This document shows, in pieces, positions 8,397-16,427 of a stretch of DNA of 64,000 nt. Positions within the stretch are counted from its first letter, which is position 1. Each line of letters starts with the position of its first letter. Source of the stretch: Gemmatimonadota bacterium (lineage in GTDB: Bacteria > Gemmatimonadota > Gemmatimonadetes > Gemmatimonadales > Gemmatimonadaceae); assembly GCA_016712265.1 (NCBI GenBank), contig JADJRJ010000031.1, positions 1,178,001 through 1,242,000 on the forward strand, written 5' to 3'. The notes beneath the pieces are model-generated. The model was not told the DNA's origin. It did not search any database and saw only the letters and a program-made list of their open reading frames with translations. The position numbers were made by a program, and so were the translations under genes.

Positions 8397-8789
8397 ATGA
8401 CCGACGACGATACACTTGAGCAGCAGCTGCGCCCCGCGTTCGACGGGTTGCGCCGCGCGGATGCGCAGGCGACGCCGTCGTTTGAGGCGATGATGGCCCG
8501 TGCGCGCGTTCCGGCGAACGCGCATGGCGACGTCCCGGTCGCTGGGGCTCGCCGACGCGTGTGGCGCTGGGCGGCGATCGCCGCACCACTCGCCGCCGCT
8601 GCTGGGGTGGCCCTGTGGCTCGGCCCGGACCGCGCGGGTGACCGTGAGTTCGAGCGCGCCGTGACCGAATGGTCGCGCACCGAACGTGCGTTACCTACCG
8701 ATGGACTGCTTTCAGTACCTGGTTCAGAATACTTGCGACGACTCCCTGCCCTGGGTACCGGGGCGGTGGAGCGACGGAGACCCTCATGA
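8397..8789 (+). CDS. Putative anti-sigma factor (single-pass membrane protein)
   Basis: A 130-residue protein with an acidic N-terminal cytoplasmic segment (residues 1-50), one membrane segment near 58-76 (RWAAIAAPLAAAAGVALWLG) and a short C-terminal tail outside. There is no zinc-binding HxxxCxxC anti-sigma motif, so the assignment rests on position: directly after an ECF sigma gene and overlapping the next gene by ATGA. The protein family itself was not recognised. Confidence 0.6.
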   Translation: MTDDDTLEQQLRPAFDGLRRADAQATPSFEAMMARARVPANAHGDVPVAGARRRVWRWAAIAAPLAAAAGVALWLGPDRAGDREFERAVTEWSRTERALPTDGLLSVPGSEYLRRLPALGTGAVERRRPS

Positions 8790-9262
8790 TGTCCCGAACG
8801 CCGTTCCCGCACCGCCTGACGGCGGCCGCGCTGGTCTGTGTGGTGTTGGCAAGCGCGCCCGCGGGTGCGCAAGCCGCGCCAACGATCGACGACCCGATCG
8901 CGAAGACCTTGTTCGAGCCGGAATTGATCATGAAGCACCGGCGGGCCATCGCGCTCACCGATGAGCAGCGCGATGCGATCAGCCGCCTGATTCGAGAGCT
9001 GCAGGGTCAGGTCGTCAGCCTGCAGTGGGAGTTGCAGGACCAAACCGAGGCGCTGGCAACGGAACTCGCCAAGCCCCGGGTGGACCTGGATCGCGCGAAA
9101 GACCGGCTGGATCGGGTGATGCAGACGGAACGGCGCATCAAGGAGGGCCACCTCACGCTGCTCGTCCGGATCAAGAACCTGCTCAACGCGCAACAGCAGG
9201 CGGCGCTGGCAAAGCTTCGGGCGGATCCATCGGCGGGAGTCGGGGGCGGTGAGGCGTCGTAG
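8786..9262 (+). CDS. Periplasmic Spy/CpxP/ZraP-like helical protein
   Basis: The start is taken as ATG at 8786, which overlaps the TGA of the upstream gene and gives a proper signal peptide (LTAAALVCVVLASAPAGAQA). The mature part, about 130 residues, is almost entirely helical and charged: ALTDEQRDAISRLIREL, WELQDQTEALATELAKP and RIKEGHLTLLVRIKNLLNA. This is the heptad-rich layout of heavy-metal-resistance/LTXXQ periplasmic proteins. As the third gene of a sigma/anti-sigma operon it could act as the periplasmic sensor or chaperone that feeds back on the membrane protein. A perfect terminator hairpin follows. Confidence 0.72.
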   Translation: MMSRTPFPHRLTAAALVCVVLASAPAGAQAAPTIDDPIAKTLFEPELIMKHRRAIALTDEQRDAISRLIRELQGQVVSLQWELQDQTEALATELAKPRVDLDRAKDRLDRVMQTERRIKEGHLTLLVRIKNLLNAQQQAALAKLRADPSAGVGGGEAS

Positions 9263-9289
9263 GGCTCGACGGTCGACAGGCCTAACGAC

Positions 9290-9319
9290 AACGGGCCCCG
9301 GCCAGCGCCGGGGCCCGTT
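9290..9319. terminator. Strong bidirectional hairpin terminator
   Basis: Thirteen-base perfect arms AACGGGCCCCGGC (9290-9302) and GCCGGGGCCCGTT (9307-9319) with a 4-base loop. It sits between two convergent genes (stops at 9262 on + and 9341 on -). The AA/TT ends give a short A or T flank in each direction. Confidence 0.85.
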
Positions 9320-9340
9320 CCACATGATGACGCCGTGCGA

Positions 9341-9982
9341 TCAGGCCTTCGGCCACCAGGTGAAGCCGATGCCGATCCTCGCTGAACCCGCTTCGATGTC
9401 GAGGTTGTTTACCGAAATCGGGCCGACATCCACCTTGTTGAAGGTGCCACCGGTGAGCTTGAGCGAGAGGTCCAGCGCCAGCTTACGCGTGAAGTAGGCA
9501 GAGAGCCCGCCGCCAAAGGTGATCGCGGCGCCACTGAAGCTCAGCTCGCCGACGGCCTGGCCGTTCACCTGTGCGTCGGCGACGCTCACCGACCGCCCAC
9601 CTGCTGAGACTTCCAGATACGGCACCAGCCGCCGGAGCGAGTTGGCGAAGTGAAAGCGGGCTCCAACCTCCGCATGCGCCAAGTCCCATTGGCCTCCCAC
9701 CCCTTGCCCTTCCTGCACCTCAACGCGTGAGCCATCGACGTGCACGAAGCCGGTGACGATGCGATTGAACCCGTAGCCGACGCGAAGACCGAATCCACCG
9801 CCGCCGCTGCGGTCCCCATTCTCGACCTCAAGCGAGGTGCCCATGAGGTGCGCTCCGAGCGAGAGTCCCCGGGTGGTCGAGCCTTGTGCCACGGCTGAAC
9901 CGGGCGATGCGACGAGCGCCGCGACGGCAGCGAGGGCCATGCGGCGAAGGAGTGGCGAGGACAGGCGGCAGCGTGGTGTCAT
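9341..9982 (-). CDS. Outer-membrane beta-barrel protein
   Basis: A 213-residue exported protein. ATG at 9982, preceded by GAGG, gives a signal peptide (RMALAAVAALVASPGSAVAQ); a longer in-frame start upstream lacks one. The mature part shows alternating hydrophobic beta strands rich in Gly and aromatics (GFGLRVGYGFNRIVTGFVHV, AEVGARFHFANSLRRLVPYL, AAITFGGGLSAYFTRKLALD). It ends in an aromatic-rich strand, ARIGIGFTWWPKA, resembling an OmpA/OmpX-like 8-strand barrel signature. Specific function unknown. Confidence 0.8.
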   Translation of the reverse strand: MTPRCRLSSPLLRRMALAAVAALVASPGSAVAQGSTTRGLSLGAHLMGTSLEVENGDRSGGGGFGLRVGYGFNRIVTGFVHVDGSRVEVQEGQGVGGQWDLAHAEVGARFHFANSLRRLVPYLEVSAGGRSVSVADAQVNGQAVGELSFSGAAITFGGGLSAYFTRKLALDLSLKLTGGTFNKVDVGPISVNNLDIEAGSARIGIGFTWWPKA

Positions 9983-10083
9983 GACAGGACCTCGTGGCAC
10001 GGAGAAGGGCGCGATCCCCCGGCGGCAGGGCCACCGGGGGACAACGCAATATAGGAAGGGAGCGGCGGTCGAGCCCACGGCGG

Positions 10084-11181
10084 TCAGAGGATCGTGCCCA
10101 GCAGCACCAGGTCCTCAACCGGTTCCATGAGTTCCTCGACGAGGTCGAAGACGTCATCGTTCAGTTGCATGACGTTGCGCACCATCAGGAGCTCGTCGCC
10201 GGTGAGCGGCTGCCCGGTCCGTCCGCGCAAGGTGGGGTTGGTGGCCGGACCGCTGATCGTGACGAACGTCGTGCCGTTCCACGTGATTGTGCCCTCGAGG
10301 ATCCCCGCGGTGCCGGACACGGCACTGCGAAGGGTATTGTCCTGGTGGCGTGCGGTGACGGTGATCTTGCCTTCGCCCTCGCGTCCCTCTTCGACATCGC
10401 GCACCGTCCCGTTGATGCTGAAGTTCCGCGTGGGGACGGCGAACTGGAAGTCGGCATCCAGGAGCGTGCGCGTGCCCTCCGTTCGCGCATCGAGGCCGAT
10501 AGTAAAGTCAAAGCGCGAAGCGCCGTCTACCGCGAATCCCGAGACGTCGATCGAGCCGCCGGTCGTGGAGACGTCGACGGTGGTCCGATAGTCGAGCGTG
10601 GTCACGCTGCGCGTCACGACCTTGAGCCGGAGGGCGATCGCGTTCCCCGTGCTGGCGCCCTCGTCGAGGAGGTCGGCGTACCCGATCTCGCGTCCGACGA
10701 TCGGCTTCCCACCTGCATCCTGTTCATAGGCGATGAAGCGCACGCCGTTGGTTGGGGCGCCGGTGCGCGCGGAGTCAATGACGTAGTGGTCCAGCGTCGC
10801 GCGGTAGACGAGGGTGCGTCCGAGGTGGCGAGTGGAGATCACCGTCTTCGCGAACGTTGATGTCCGTGCCTGGAGATGGGCGGCCCGGAAGAGATTCACG
10901 GCGTACGCACGCCCTGCGCGGTCTTGCACGAGGGACGGCAGGTCCTGCATGGCGGCGACGAGTGTGCCGGTGCTCATCGGCGTGCGTCCGCCGAGCCCAC
11001 TGACCGCGACGAATCCCTCGGAGCCCAGGAGCTGGCTCAGCGCCTGGTAGTCGGCCAACGCGGCACCCGGGTCGGGCGAATCGACGGTGGGTGCCGTGGA
11101 CTGTTCACAGGCGGCGGTCATCGTGACCAAGGCGAACGTCAGGGCCGTGGTGACCCGCTGGTATGCTGCGCTTCCGGACAT
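10084..11181 (-). CDS. Lipoprotein of unknown function
   Basis: A 365-residue predicted lipoprotein. ATG at 11181 gives the leader VTTALTFALVTMTAAC with the lipid-modified Cys at residue 25, followed by a Ser/Thr/Pro linker. The rest looks beta-rich (TRSVTTLDYRTTVDVSTTGG, SINGTVRDVEEGREGEGKIT, TITWNGTTFVTISGPATNP) with no enzyme motif seen. The last 30 residues form an acidic helix (DVFDLVEELMEPVEDLVLLG). I do not recognise the family. It stands alone, with about 100 bases between it and the permease gene ending at 11283 on the same strand. Confidence 0.65.
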   Translation of the reverse strand: MSGSAAYQRVTTALTFALVTMTAACEQSTAPTVDSPDPGAALADYQALSQLLGSEGFVAVSGLGGRTPMSTGTLVAAMQDLPSLVQDRAGRAYAVNLFRAAHLQARTSTFAKTVISTRHLGRTLVYRATLDHYVIDSARTGAPTNGVRFIAYEQDAGGKPIVGREIGYADLLDEGASTGNAIALRLKVVTRSVTTLDYRTTVDVSTTGGSIDVSGFAVDGASRFDFTIGLDARTEGTRTLLDADFQFAVPTRNFSINGTVRDVEEGREGEGKITVTARHQDNTLRSAVSGTAGILEGTITWNGTTFVTISGPATNPTLRGRTGQPLTGDELLMVRNVMQLNDDVFDLVEELMEPVEDLVLLGTIL

Positions 11182-11282
11182 GTCAGTGTGCTCCCTCCCG
11201 ACTCGGCGCGGGATCCTGGGTTGGTCAGGTACTCGGGAGTGTGTGCGCGGCCGTCCGCAGCGATATGACAGCGTTTGCGAGG

Positions 11283-12500
11283 CTATTCGTGGCGGATGGC
11301 GTCGATGGGGTCGAGGAGCGAGGCGCGCCGGGCCGGCCACGTGCCGAAGGCCAGCCCGACCAGCAGCGAGGCAGCCGCCGCCGCGGCCAGGGATCCGACG
11401 CTGAACGACGCCTGGATGAACGCCGCCTGGGCAAAGCGGCGGATGAGTGCGGTGATCCCGAACGACCCAATGAGGCCCAGCACGATCCCGACGGCCGCGC
11501 CAAAGGCGGAGATCGCCACCGACTCTGCGAGGAACTGCCACAGGATGTCGCGACGCGTGGCACCGGCGGCGCGCCGCAGCCCGATCTCGCGCGTGCGCTC
11601 GGAGACGCTGGCGAGGAGGACGTTCATGATCCCGATCCCTCCGACCGAGGAGGAAATGCCGGTAATCGCCCCCATGAGCAGCTTGAAGACCAGGATCCCC
11701 TGCGCCGCCTGCTCGGCGCGGGCTCGGTAGGTCTCGACCGTGACCGCGCGTCGCCCGCCATGCTCGCGGGCGTTAGTGTCGAACCATCCCTCAATGCGCT
11801 GCTGGAGCGGCGCGACGTCCTCGATGCTCGCGGCGAGCAGCTGAATGGACGGGAAGGCTGTCCCGCGTGCCGCGGCGATCCGTCCGGCGACCGGGTAGGG
11901 AACCTCGGCCATTGCGGCTGGCGGCCCCGGGGCCGCCGCCAGTACACCAACGACCAGCAGGGAGTCGTTGCCCATCGAGAGCCAGTGCCCCACGAGGGAG
12001 TCGGGTTGGCCGGGCCGGAGTCGCCGCGCCAGGGTCCACGACGAGACCAGCACGGGGGATGCACTGTCGGCGGGCGTGAGGGCCCGGCCCGCGCGAAGGG
12101 GCAAGGCCGGCGGCGTGGCCCCGAGCGTTCCCCGGAGCGTGACGAGTCGCCGCACGGTGTCGAGGCGTGCCTGCGCCCGCGCCTGCACCATGATGGATGC
12201 CGACGCAACGCCGGGGAGTCCACGCAGCGCGTTCCACATGTCGACGGTGAGCGCCATCGTATCCGGGCGTGAGAAGGCATCGCCGTCGACGGTCTCTGTC
12301 ATCCGGGAGGAGATGCCGATCGCCTGGATGGGCGAGGTCGACTGGAGTTGCTCACGGGCGGACCGCTCCATGCCATCGCCGAGGGAGAGGACCGCGACCA
12401 GGGCCGCGACGCCGATAATCATCCCGAGGGTGGAGAGGGCAGTGCGCAGGGGGTTGATGCGGAGGGCATCGGCCCCGATGCGGGCAGCATTGAGAAGCAC
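11283..12500 (-). CDS. MacB/LolC-type ABC transporter permease
   Basis: A 405-residue permease with the classic MacB layout. A first membrane helix follows NPLRTALSTLGMIIGVAALV, then a periplasmic MacB_PCD domain (residues about 45-270), then an FtsX domain with three helices (about 280-395). Signatures are ISSSVGGIGIMNVLLASVSE, RTREIGLRRAAGATRRDIL, and ARRASLLDPIDAIRHE at the end. Unlike the ADOP proteins it is single-length. No MacB ATPase or MacA adaptor is next to it. It diverges from the PadR-ADOP pair that starts at 12787. Confidence 0.88.
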   Translation of the reverse strand: MLLNAARIGADALRINPLRTALSTLGMIIGVAALVAVLSLGDGMERSAREQLQSTSPIQAIGISSRMTETVDGDAFSRPDTMALTVDMWNALRGLPGVASASIMVQARAQARLDTVRRLVTLRGTLGATPPALPLRAGRALTPADSASPVLVSSWTLARRLRPGQPDSLVGHWLSMGNDSLLVVGVLAAAPGPPAAMAEVPYPVAGRIAAARGTAFPSIQLLAASIEDVAPLQQRIEGWFDTNAREHGGRRAVTVETYRARAEQAAQGILVFKLLMGAITGISSSVGGIGIMNVLLASVSERTREIGLRRAAGATRRDILWQFLAESVAISAFGAAVGIVLGLIGSFGITALIRRFAQAAFIQASFSVGSLAAAAAASLLVGLAFGTWPARRASLLDPIDAIRHE

Positions 12501-12731
12501 GGGCGAGGAGGAGGAGAACGCGGGACATGGCGGTGCGAACTACACCGGTGGCGCGAGTCCCGCCCTTCGTGAGGGCGAACATCGAACCAGGGGTGCAGGC
12601 GGACCCGGGGATGGTACGGGCCTGGGGACTCCTACGGCAGCCGGGTGCGGCGCGTTTCCTCGCCGGGGGTTGATGTGCAGGCGTCTCGCCACGGTGGCCC
12701 GGGCGATGGCGCGCCGCGCCCTCCCTCTTGC

Positions 12732-12778
12732 TGTCGAAACCCGACACCAGCAACTTCCGTTGTGTAGAAACCCGACAC
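12732..12778. promoter_or_regulatory. Two direct repeats upstream of PadR gene (candidate operator pair)
   Basis: TGTCGAAACCCGACAC (12732-12747) and TGTAGAAACCCGACAC (12763-12778) differ at one base and are 31 bases apart, close to three helical turns. Each has internal symmetry (TGTCG..CGACA; TGTGT..ACACA). They end 8 bases before the ATG of the PadR gene, placing them over the promoter or transcription start, a good position for autorepression. Confidence 0.6.
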
Positions 12779-12786
12779 AACACACC

Positions 12787-13116
12787 ATGCCGCCACACGA
12801 AGCCGATGTCCTGCGGGGCACCCTCGACCTCCTGATCCTCAAGGTCCTCCTGCGCGAACCGATGCACGGCTGGGGGGTGAGCCAACGCATCCAGGAGCGC
12901 TCGCGCGGCGTGCTGGACGTCAACCAGGGGTCGCTGTATCCCGCGCTCCAACGCCTGGAGCAACGCGGGCTGGTGCGCAGCGAGTGGCAACAGACCGAGG
13001 AGAACCGGCGGGCGAAGTACTACGCGCTGACGCCTGCCGGGCGGAGAGCGGTGACGGCGGAGACCAATAGCTGGCGGCGCTATGTCCAGGCCGTCGAGTT
13101 CATCCTGGAGGGTTGA
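12787..13116 (+). CDS. PadR-family transcriptional regulator
   Basis: A 109-residue PadR regulator of the ADOP-associated subgroup. ATG at 12787 gives the family start (DVLRGTLDLLILKVLLREPM, then HGWGVSQRIQ), the recognition region VNQGSLYPALQRLEQRGLV and the wing ENRRAKYYALTPAG. The downstream ADOP permease begins 3 bases after its stop, so the pair is one transcript. Two near-identical 16-base repeats immediately upstream are the likely binding sites. Confidence 0.93.
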   Translation: MPPHEADVLRGTLDLLILKVLLREPMHGWGVSQRIQERSRGVLDVNQGSLYPALQRLEQRGLVRSEWQQTEENRRAKYYALTPAGRRAVTAETNSWRRYVQAVEFILEG

Positions 13117-13119
13117 GCG

Positions 13120-15780
13120 ATGCCGATGAGCTGGCGCGGACAGTGGTTGCGGCTGCGGGCGTTGATCGCGCCCCGAGTCGCGGAGCGAGACCTGGATGAG
13201 GAGATGACGTTCCACCTGGAACAGGAAACGGCGCGCTGGCGTCGCGAGGGGTTGGGGGCGGTCGAGGCCCGGCAGCGGGCGCTGGCGTCTTTCGGTGGGA
13301 TGGAGGTGACAAAGGAGGCGCTGCGCGATGGACGCGGAGGCCGTCCGCTGCACGACGCAGGCCGCGACCTGCGGTATGCGTTCCGCCTGTTTCGTCGGCA
13401 GCCGCTGCTCGCTGGGACGGTGCTGCTCGTGCTCAGCCTGGGGATCGGGGCCTCGGTTGCGGTCTTCACGGCGGTGAACGCTGTGCTCCTTCGGCCGTTG
13501 CCGTTTCCCGAGCCGGAGCGCCTCATCTCGCTGTGGGAGAGCAATCCACTCAAGGGGTGGGTGCAGGAGACGGCGGCGCCGGCCAACATGCTCGACTGGG
13601 AAGCCCAAGTACCGGCCCTGGATGGTGTGGCGGCGTGGGTGCCCTTTGACGACGAGGTGTCCGTGGTCACCGGCGACCGCGCCACGTCCCTTTCCGTCAC
13701 TGGCGTCACGGGTGGCTTCTTCTCGGTGCTTGGCGTGGCACCGATCCTCGGGCGTGGCTTCGAGCCCCGGGAGACCTGGTCCACGCCGACACGGGTCACG
13801 GTGCTGAGTCATGCCACGTGGCGCGACCACTTCGGGAGCGACCCCAACATTGTGGGTCGGACGATCCGCGCCGATGGACACGATGTGGAGGTGATCGGCG
13901 TCATGGGACCGGACTTTGCCTTTCCGTCGGCGTCGACCGAGCTCTGGGTGCCAACGCGGTGGGAGGCGGCGAGCCGTGACCAGGACTGGTTTCGTCGCGC
14001 GCACTTCGTGCGGCCTTTTGCCCGGCTCCGTGCGGGGGCCACGGTGGCGCAGGTCAATGCGCAGCTCGATGGGGTGATGCGCCAGCTGGAGGCGCGACAC
14101 CCGGTGATCAATGAGCAGATGCGCGCCGGGGCGGGGCCCCTGCAGGAGTTCCTGGTTGGCGCGTCACGGACGCCCCTGCTGGTCCTGCTCGGCGCCACCG
14201 TGCTGCTCCTGGTCATTGCGTGCGCGAACGTCGGGACGTTGCTCCTGGTGCGGGCGACGACGAGGGAACGCGAAGTGGTCATGCGCCGGGCGTTAGGCGC
14301 GAGCCGCGGGCGGATTGCGCGTCAGGCGTTCATGGAGAGCGGCGTGCTGGCCCTGGCGGGTGGGGCCGTGGGGATGTGGCTGGGGGCCATGGGCCTTCGG
14401 CTGATCGCGACGTACCAGCCGCCGGGGCTGCTCCCGGTGACCGACCTCTCGATTGACGCCCGCGTGGTCCTCGTGGTGGCGGTGGCGTGCCTCGTCTGCG
14501 CGGTGGTGTTCGGCGCCGTGCCGGCCCTCTGGTCCGCCCAGCGTCCGGCGGCGGACGCCCTGCGGGAGGCGACGCGCTCCACGAGTGCGTCACAGCGCGC
14601 GCGCCGGTGGGTGACGACCCTGGTGATGGCGGAGGTCGCGTTAGGCGTGATGCTGACCGTTGGCGCCGGGGTCTTCGTGCGGAGTTATCGGTCCCTCCTG
14701 CGTGTCGATCCGGGGTTCGATCCACGCGGGGTCTCGGTGGTCTCGCTCACGCTCCCCGGGGCGAGGTACGAGACCGGGGAGCAGATCAATGGGTTTTACG
14801 ACGCGCTGCTGGAGCGGGTGCGCGCCTTGCCCGGTGTGGAAGGCGCGGCCTTGACGACGGTCCTCCCCCTGACCGGCGGCGGATACACGTCGGACTTCGT
14901 GATCCAGGGGATGGGCGAGGCCGGGACCGGGCGTGAGGTCCGGCACCGGCAGGTGTCGGCGGACTACTTCCATGTCATGAAGGTTCCCCTTCTCACGGGG
15001 CGCGTGTTTGAGCCGGGTGACGTGCGCACGGCGGAGCCCGTGGTCCTGATCAACAGGGCCATGGCCGAGCGGTACTTCAAGGGACGCGACCCGATCGGGG
15101 CGTTCATCACGCAGGACCTGGTGCCAGACAGCGCGTCCACCTGGCGACGGGTGGTCGGCGTGGTCGGGGACGAACGGGGACGCGATGTCACCGCGGAGCC
15201 GGGACTCGACATGATCGAGCCGATCGCCCAGGACCGTTCCAACGGCTTTCACCTGATGGTCCGCTCGGCGAACCCCGCCTCGGTGGTATTGCCGGCGATC
15301 CAGCGCACGATCGCCAGCCTGGATCCGACCATCGCGCCAAGTGCCATGCGCACGATGGAGGATATCCGGGGGCTTTCGGTGTCACGCAACCGGTTCCTCG
15401 CCCTCATGATCACGCTGTTCGCTGCGGTGGGCGGGGTGCTGGCGGTCGTTGGGGTCTATGGCGTTGTGGCACATGCGACCCAGCGCCGACTGCCGGAGAT
15501 GGGAATTCGCCTGGCGCTCGGCGCGCCCGTGGCTGGGCTGCGCTGGCTCGTCGTGCGCCAGGGGCTCGCCTTGGCGGCCGGAGGGGTGGCGCTGGGGGTT
15601 GCTGGGGTGGTCGCCATGCGCGGTGCCATCGTGGGTTTCGTCCACGGTGTGTCACCACTGGATCCGTTTACGGTGGGCTGGGTGACCATGGCTGTGCTTG
15701 GGACAGCGGTCCTGGCGGCATGGCTGCCGGCCCGGCGCATGAACCGAAGTGACGTCCTGAGCCAGAGCCTGCGGGGGTGA
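13120..15780 (+). CDS. ADOP-type MacB/FtsX permease
   Basis: A full-length 886-residue ADOP permease. Residues 1-75 are the N-terminal cytoplasmic domain (DLDEEMTFHLEQETARWRRE). Helix 1 is near 95-118 (LVLSLGIGASVAVFTAVNAV). Periplasmic domain 1 runs to about 345. FtsX domain 1 (about 350-470) contains IACANVGTLLLVRATTRERE and VMRRALGASRGRI. A second MacB-like half (about 495-880) ends in LPARRMNRSD. It is co-transcribed with the upstream PadR gene. Two CGTTAGGC octamers lie in frame here as Ala-Leu-Gly (14291 and 14639). Substrate and any partner ATPase are unknown. Confidence 0.93.
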   Translation: MPMSWRGQWLRLRALIAPRVAERDLDEEMTFHLEQETARWRREGLGAVEARQRALASFGGMEVTKEALRDGRGGRPLHDAGRDLRYAFRLFRRQPLLAGTVLLVLSLGIGASVAVFTAVNAVLLRPLPFPEPERLISLWESNPLKGWVQETAAPANMLDWEAQVPALDGVAAWVPFDDEVSVVTGDRATSLSVTGVTGGFFSVLGVAPILGRGFEPRETWSTPTRVTVLSHATWRDHFGSDPNIVGRTIRADGHDVEVIGVMGPDFAFPSASTELWVPTRWEAASRDQDWFRRAHFVRPFARLRAGATVAQVNAQLDGVMRQLEARHPVINEQMRAGAGPLQEFLVGASRTPLLVLLGATVLLLVIACANVGTLLLVRATTREREVVMRRALGASRGRIARQAFMESGVLALAGGAVGMWLGAMGLRLIATYQPPGLLPVTDLSIDARVVLVVAVACLVCAVVFGAVPALWSAQRPAADALREATRSTSASQRARRWVTTLVMAEVALGVMLTVGAGVFVRSYRSLLRVDPGFDPRGVSVVSLTLPGARYETGEQINGFYDALLERVRALPGVEGAALTTVLPLTGGGYTSDFVIQGMGEAGTGREVRHRQVSADYFHVMKVPLLTGRVFEPGDVRTAEPVVLINRAMAERYFKGRDPIGAFITQDLVPDSASTWRRVVGVVGDERGRDVTAEPGLDMIEPIAQDRSNGFHLMVRSANPASVVLPAIQRTIASLDPTIAPSAMRTMEDIRGLSVSRNRFLALMITLFAAVGGVLAVVGVYGVVAHATQRRLPEMGIRLALGAPVAGLRWLVVRQGLALAAGGVALGVAGVVAMRGAIVGFVHGVSPLDPFTVGWVTMAVLGTAVLAAWLPARRMNRSDVLSQSLRG

Positions 15781-15787
15781 CACGGAG

Positions 15788-15811
15788 CCTTGACAATAAT
15801 AATTGTCAAGG
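15788..15811. promoter_or_regulatory. Inverted repeat over the -35/spacer of the ArsR promoter (operator)
   Basis: CCTTGACAAT (15788-15797) and ATTGTCAAGG (15802-15811) are perfect 10-base complements around AATA. The left arm contains the -35 hexamer TTGACA and the repeat covers most of the promoter spacer. This is the classic location for an ArsR-type autorepressor site. Confidence 0.75.
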
Positions 15812-15818
15812 CTAACAT
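15790..15818 (+). promoter_or_regulatory. Sigma-70-type promoter, probably giving a leaderless mRNA
   Basis: A perfect -35 TTGACA (15790-15795), a 17-base spacer and -10 TAACAT (15813-15818). Transcription starting about 7 bases after the -10 would begin at or next to the ATG at 15825. No ribosome-binding site is needed or visible. Confidence 0.7.
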
Positions 15819-15824
15819 CCTCGC

Positions 15825-16427
15825 ATGCACGACATCCAGGTCATTGACGATCCGGCGGTGGCGACCGTGGCCCTGGAGCCGACGCGTAGCCGCCTGCTCG
15901 CTGAACTGGCTTCGCCAGCCTCGGCGGCCACCCTCGCGGCCCGCGTGGGGCTTGCCCGGCAAAAGGTCAACTACCACCTGCATGCGCTCGAGACCCACGG
16001 GCTGGTCCAGCTCGCGGAGGAGCGGAAGTGGGGTGGGTTGACCGAGCGCCTCCTCGTGGCGACCGCCGCGTCGTATGTGGTCTCGCCGGGGGCGCTCGGC
16101 CCGGTTGCTGTTGACCCGCAGCGCCAGGTGGACCGTCTGTCCGCGAGTTACCTCATCGCCCTGGGGGCCCGGCTGACGCGCGAGGTCGGAAGCCTCGTAC
16201 GCCGCGCCCGCGATGCGGGCAAGCGCCTCGCGACGCTGGCCGTCGACGTCGAGGTGCGCTTTCGATCGGCGGCCGAGCGGGCCGCGTTCACTACAGAGCT
16301 GTCCGAAGCCATCGCGACACTCGTGGCGAAATACCACGATGCGTCCGCTCCCGGCGGTCGCGCCTTTCGCCTGGTTGTTGTCGCGCATCCACTCCCGCAG
16401 CACCCCACCTCCGAGGGATCCTCATGA
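15825..16427 (+). CDS. ArsR-like winged-helix transcriptional regulator
   Basis: A 200-residue regulator. Residues 10-75 are a winged helix of the ArsR/HTH_20 type: LEPTRSRLLAELASPASAAT, then ARVGLARQKVNYHLHALETH and GLVQLAEERKWGGLTERLL. The C-terminal half (residues about 100-190) is helical with an LVRRARDAGKRLATLAVDVE segment and is probably a sensory or dimerisation part. The promoter and overlapping operator are directly upstream. The gene overlaps the next one by ATGA, an ArsR-SRPBCC pair that is common in soil bacteria. Confidence 0.88.
   Translation: MHDIQVIDDPAVATVALEPTRSRLLAELASPASAATLAARVGLARQKVNYHLHALETHGLVQLAEERKWGGLTERLLVATAASYVVSPGALGPVAVDPQRQVDRLSASYLIALGARLTREVGSLVRRARDAGKRLATLAVDVEVRFRSAAERAAFTTELSEAIATLVAKYHDASAPGGRAFRLVVVAHPLPQHPTSEGSS

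Noticed and set aside
10084..11541. 485-codon version of the lipoprotein gene starting at 11541
   Set aside because: The extra N-terminus has no signal and overlaps the end of the neighbouring permease gene; the ATG at 11181 gives a proper lipoprotein leader.
12352..14100. Long open frame of 582 codons on the minus strand
   Set aside because: It lies opposite the ADOP permease at 13120-15780, which has a complete domain set. High GC third positions keep opposite frames open, and the antisense product (rich in Arg, Pro, His) matches no family.
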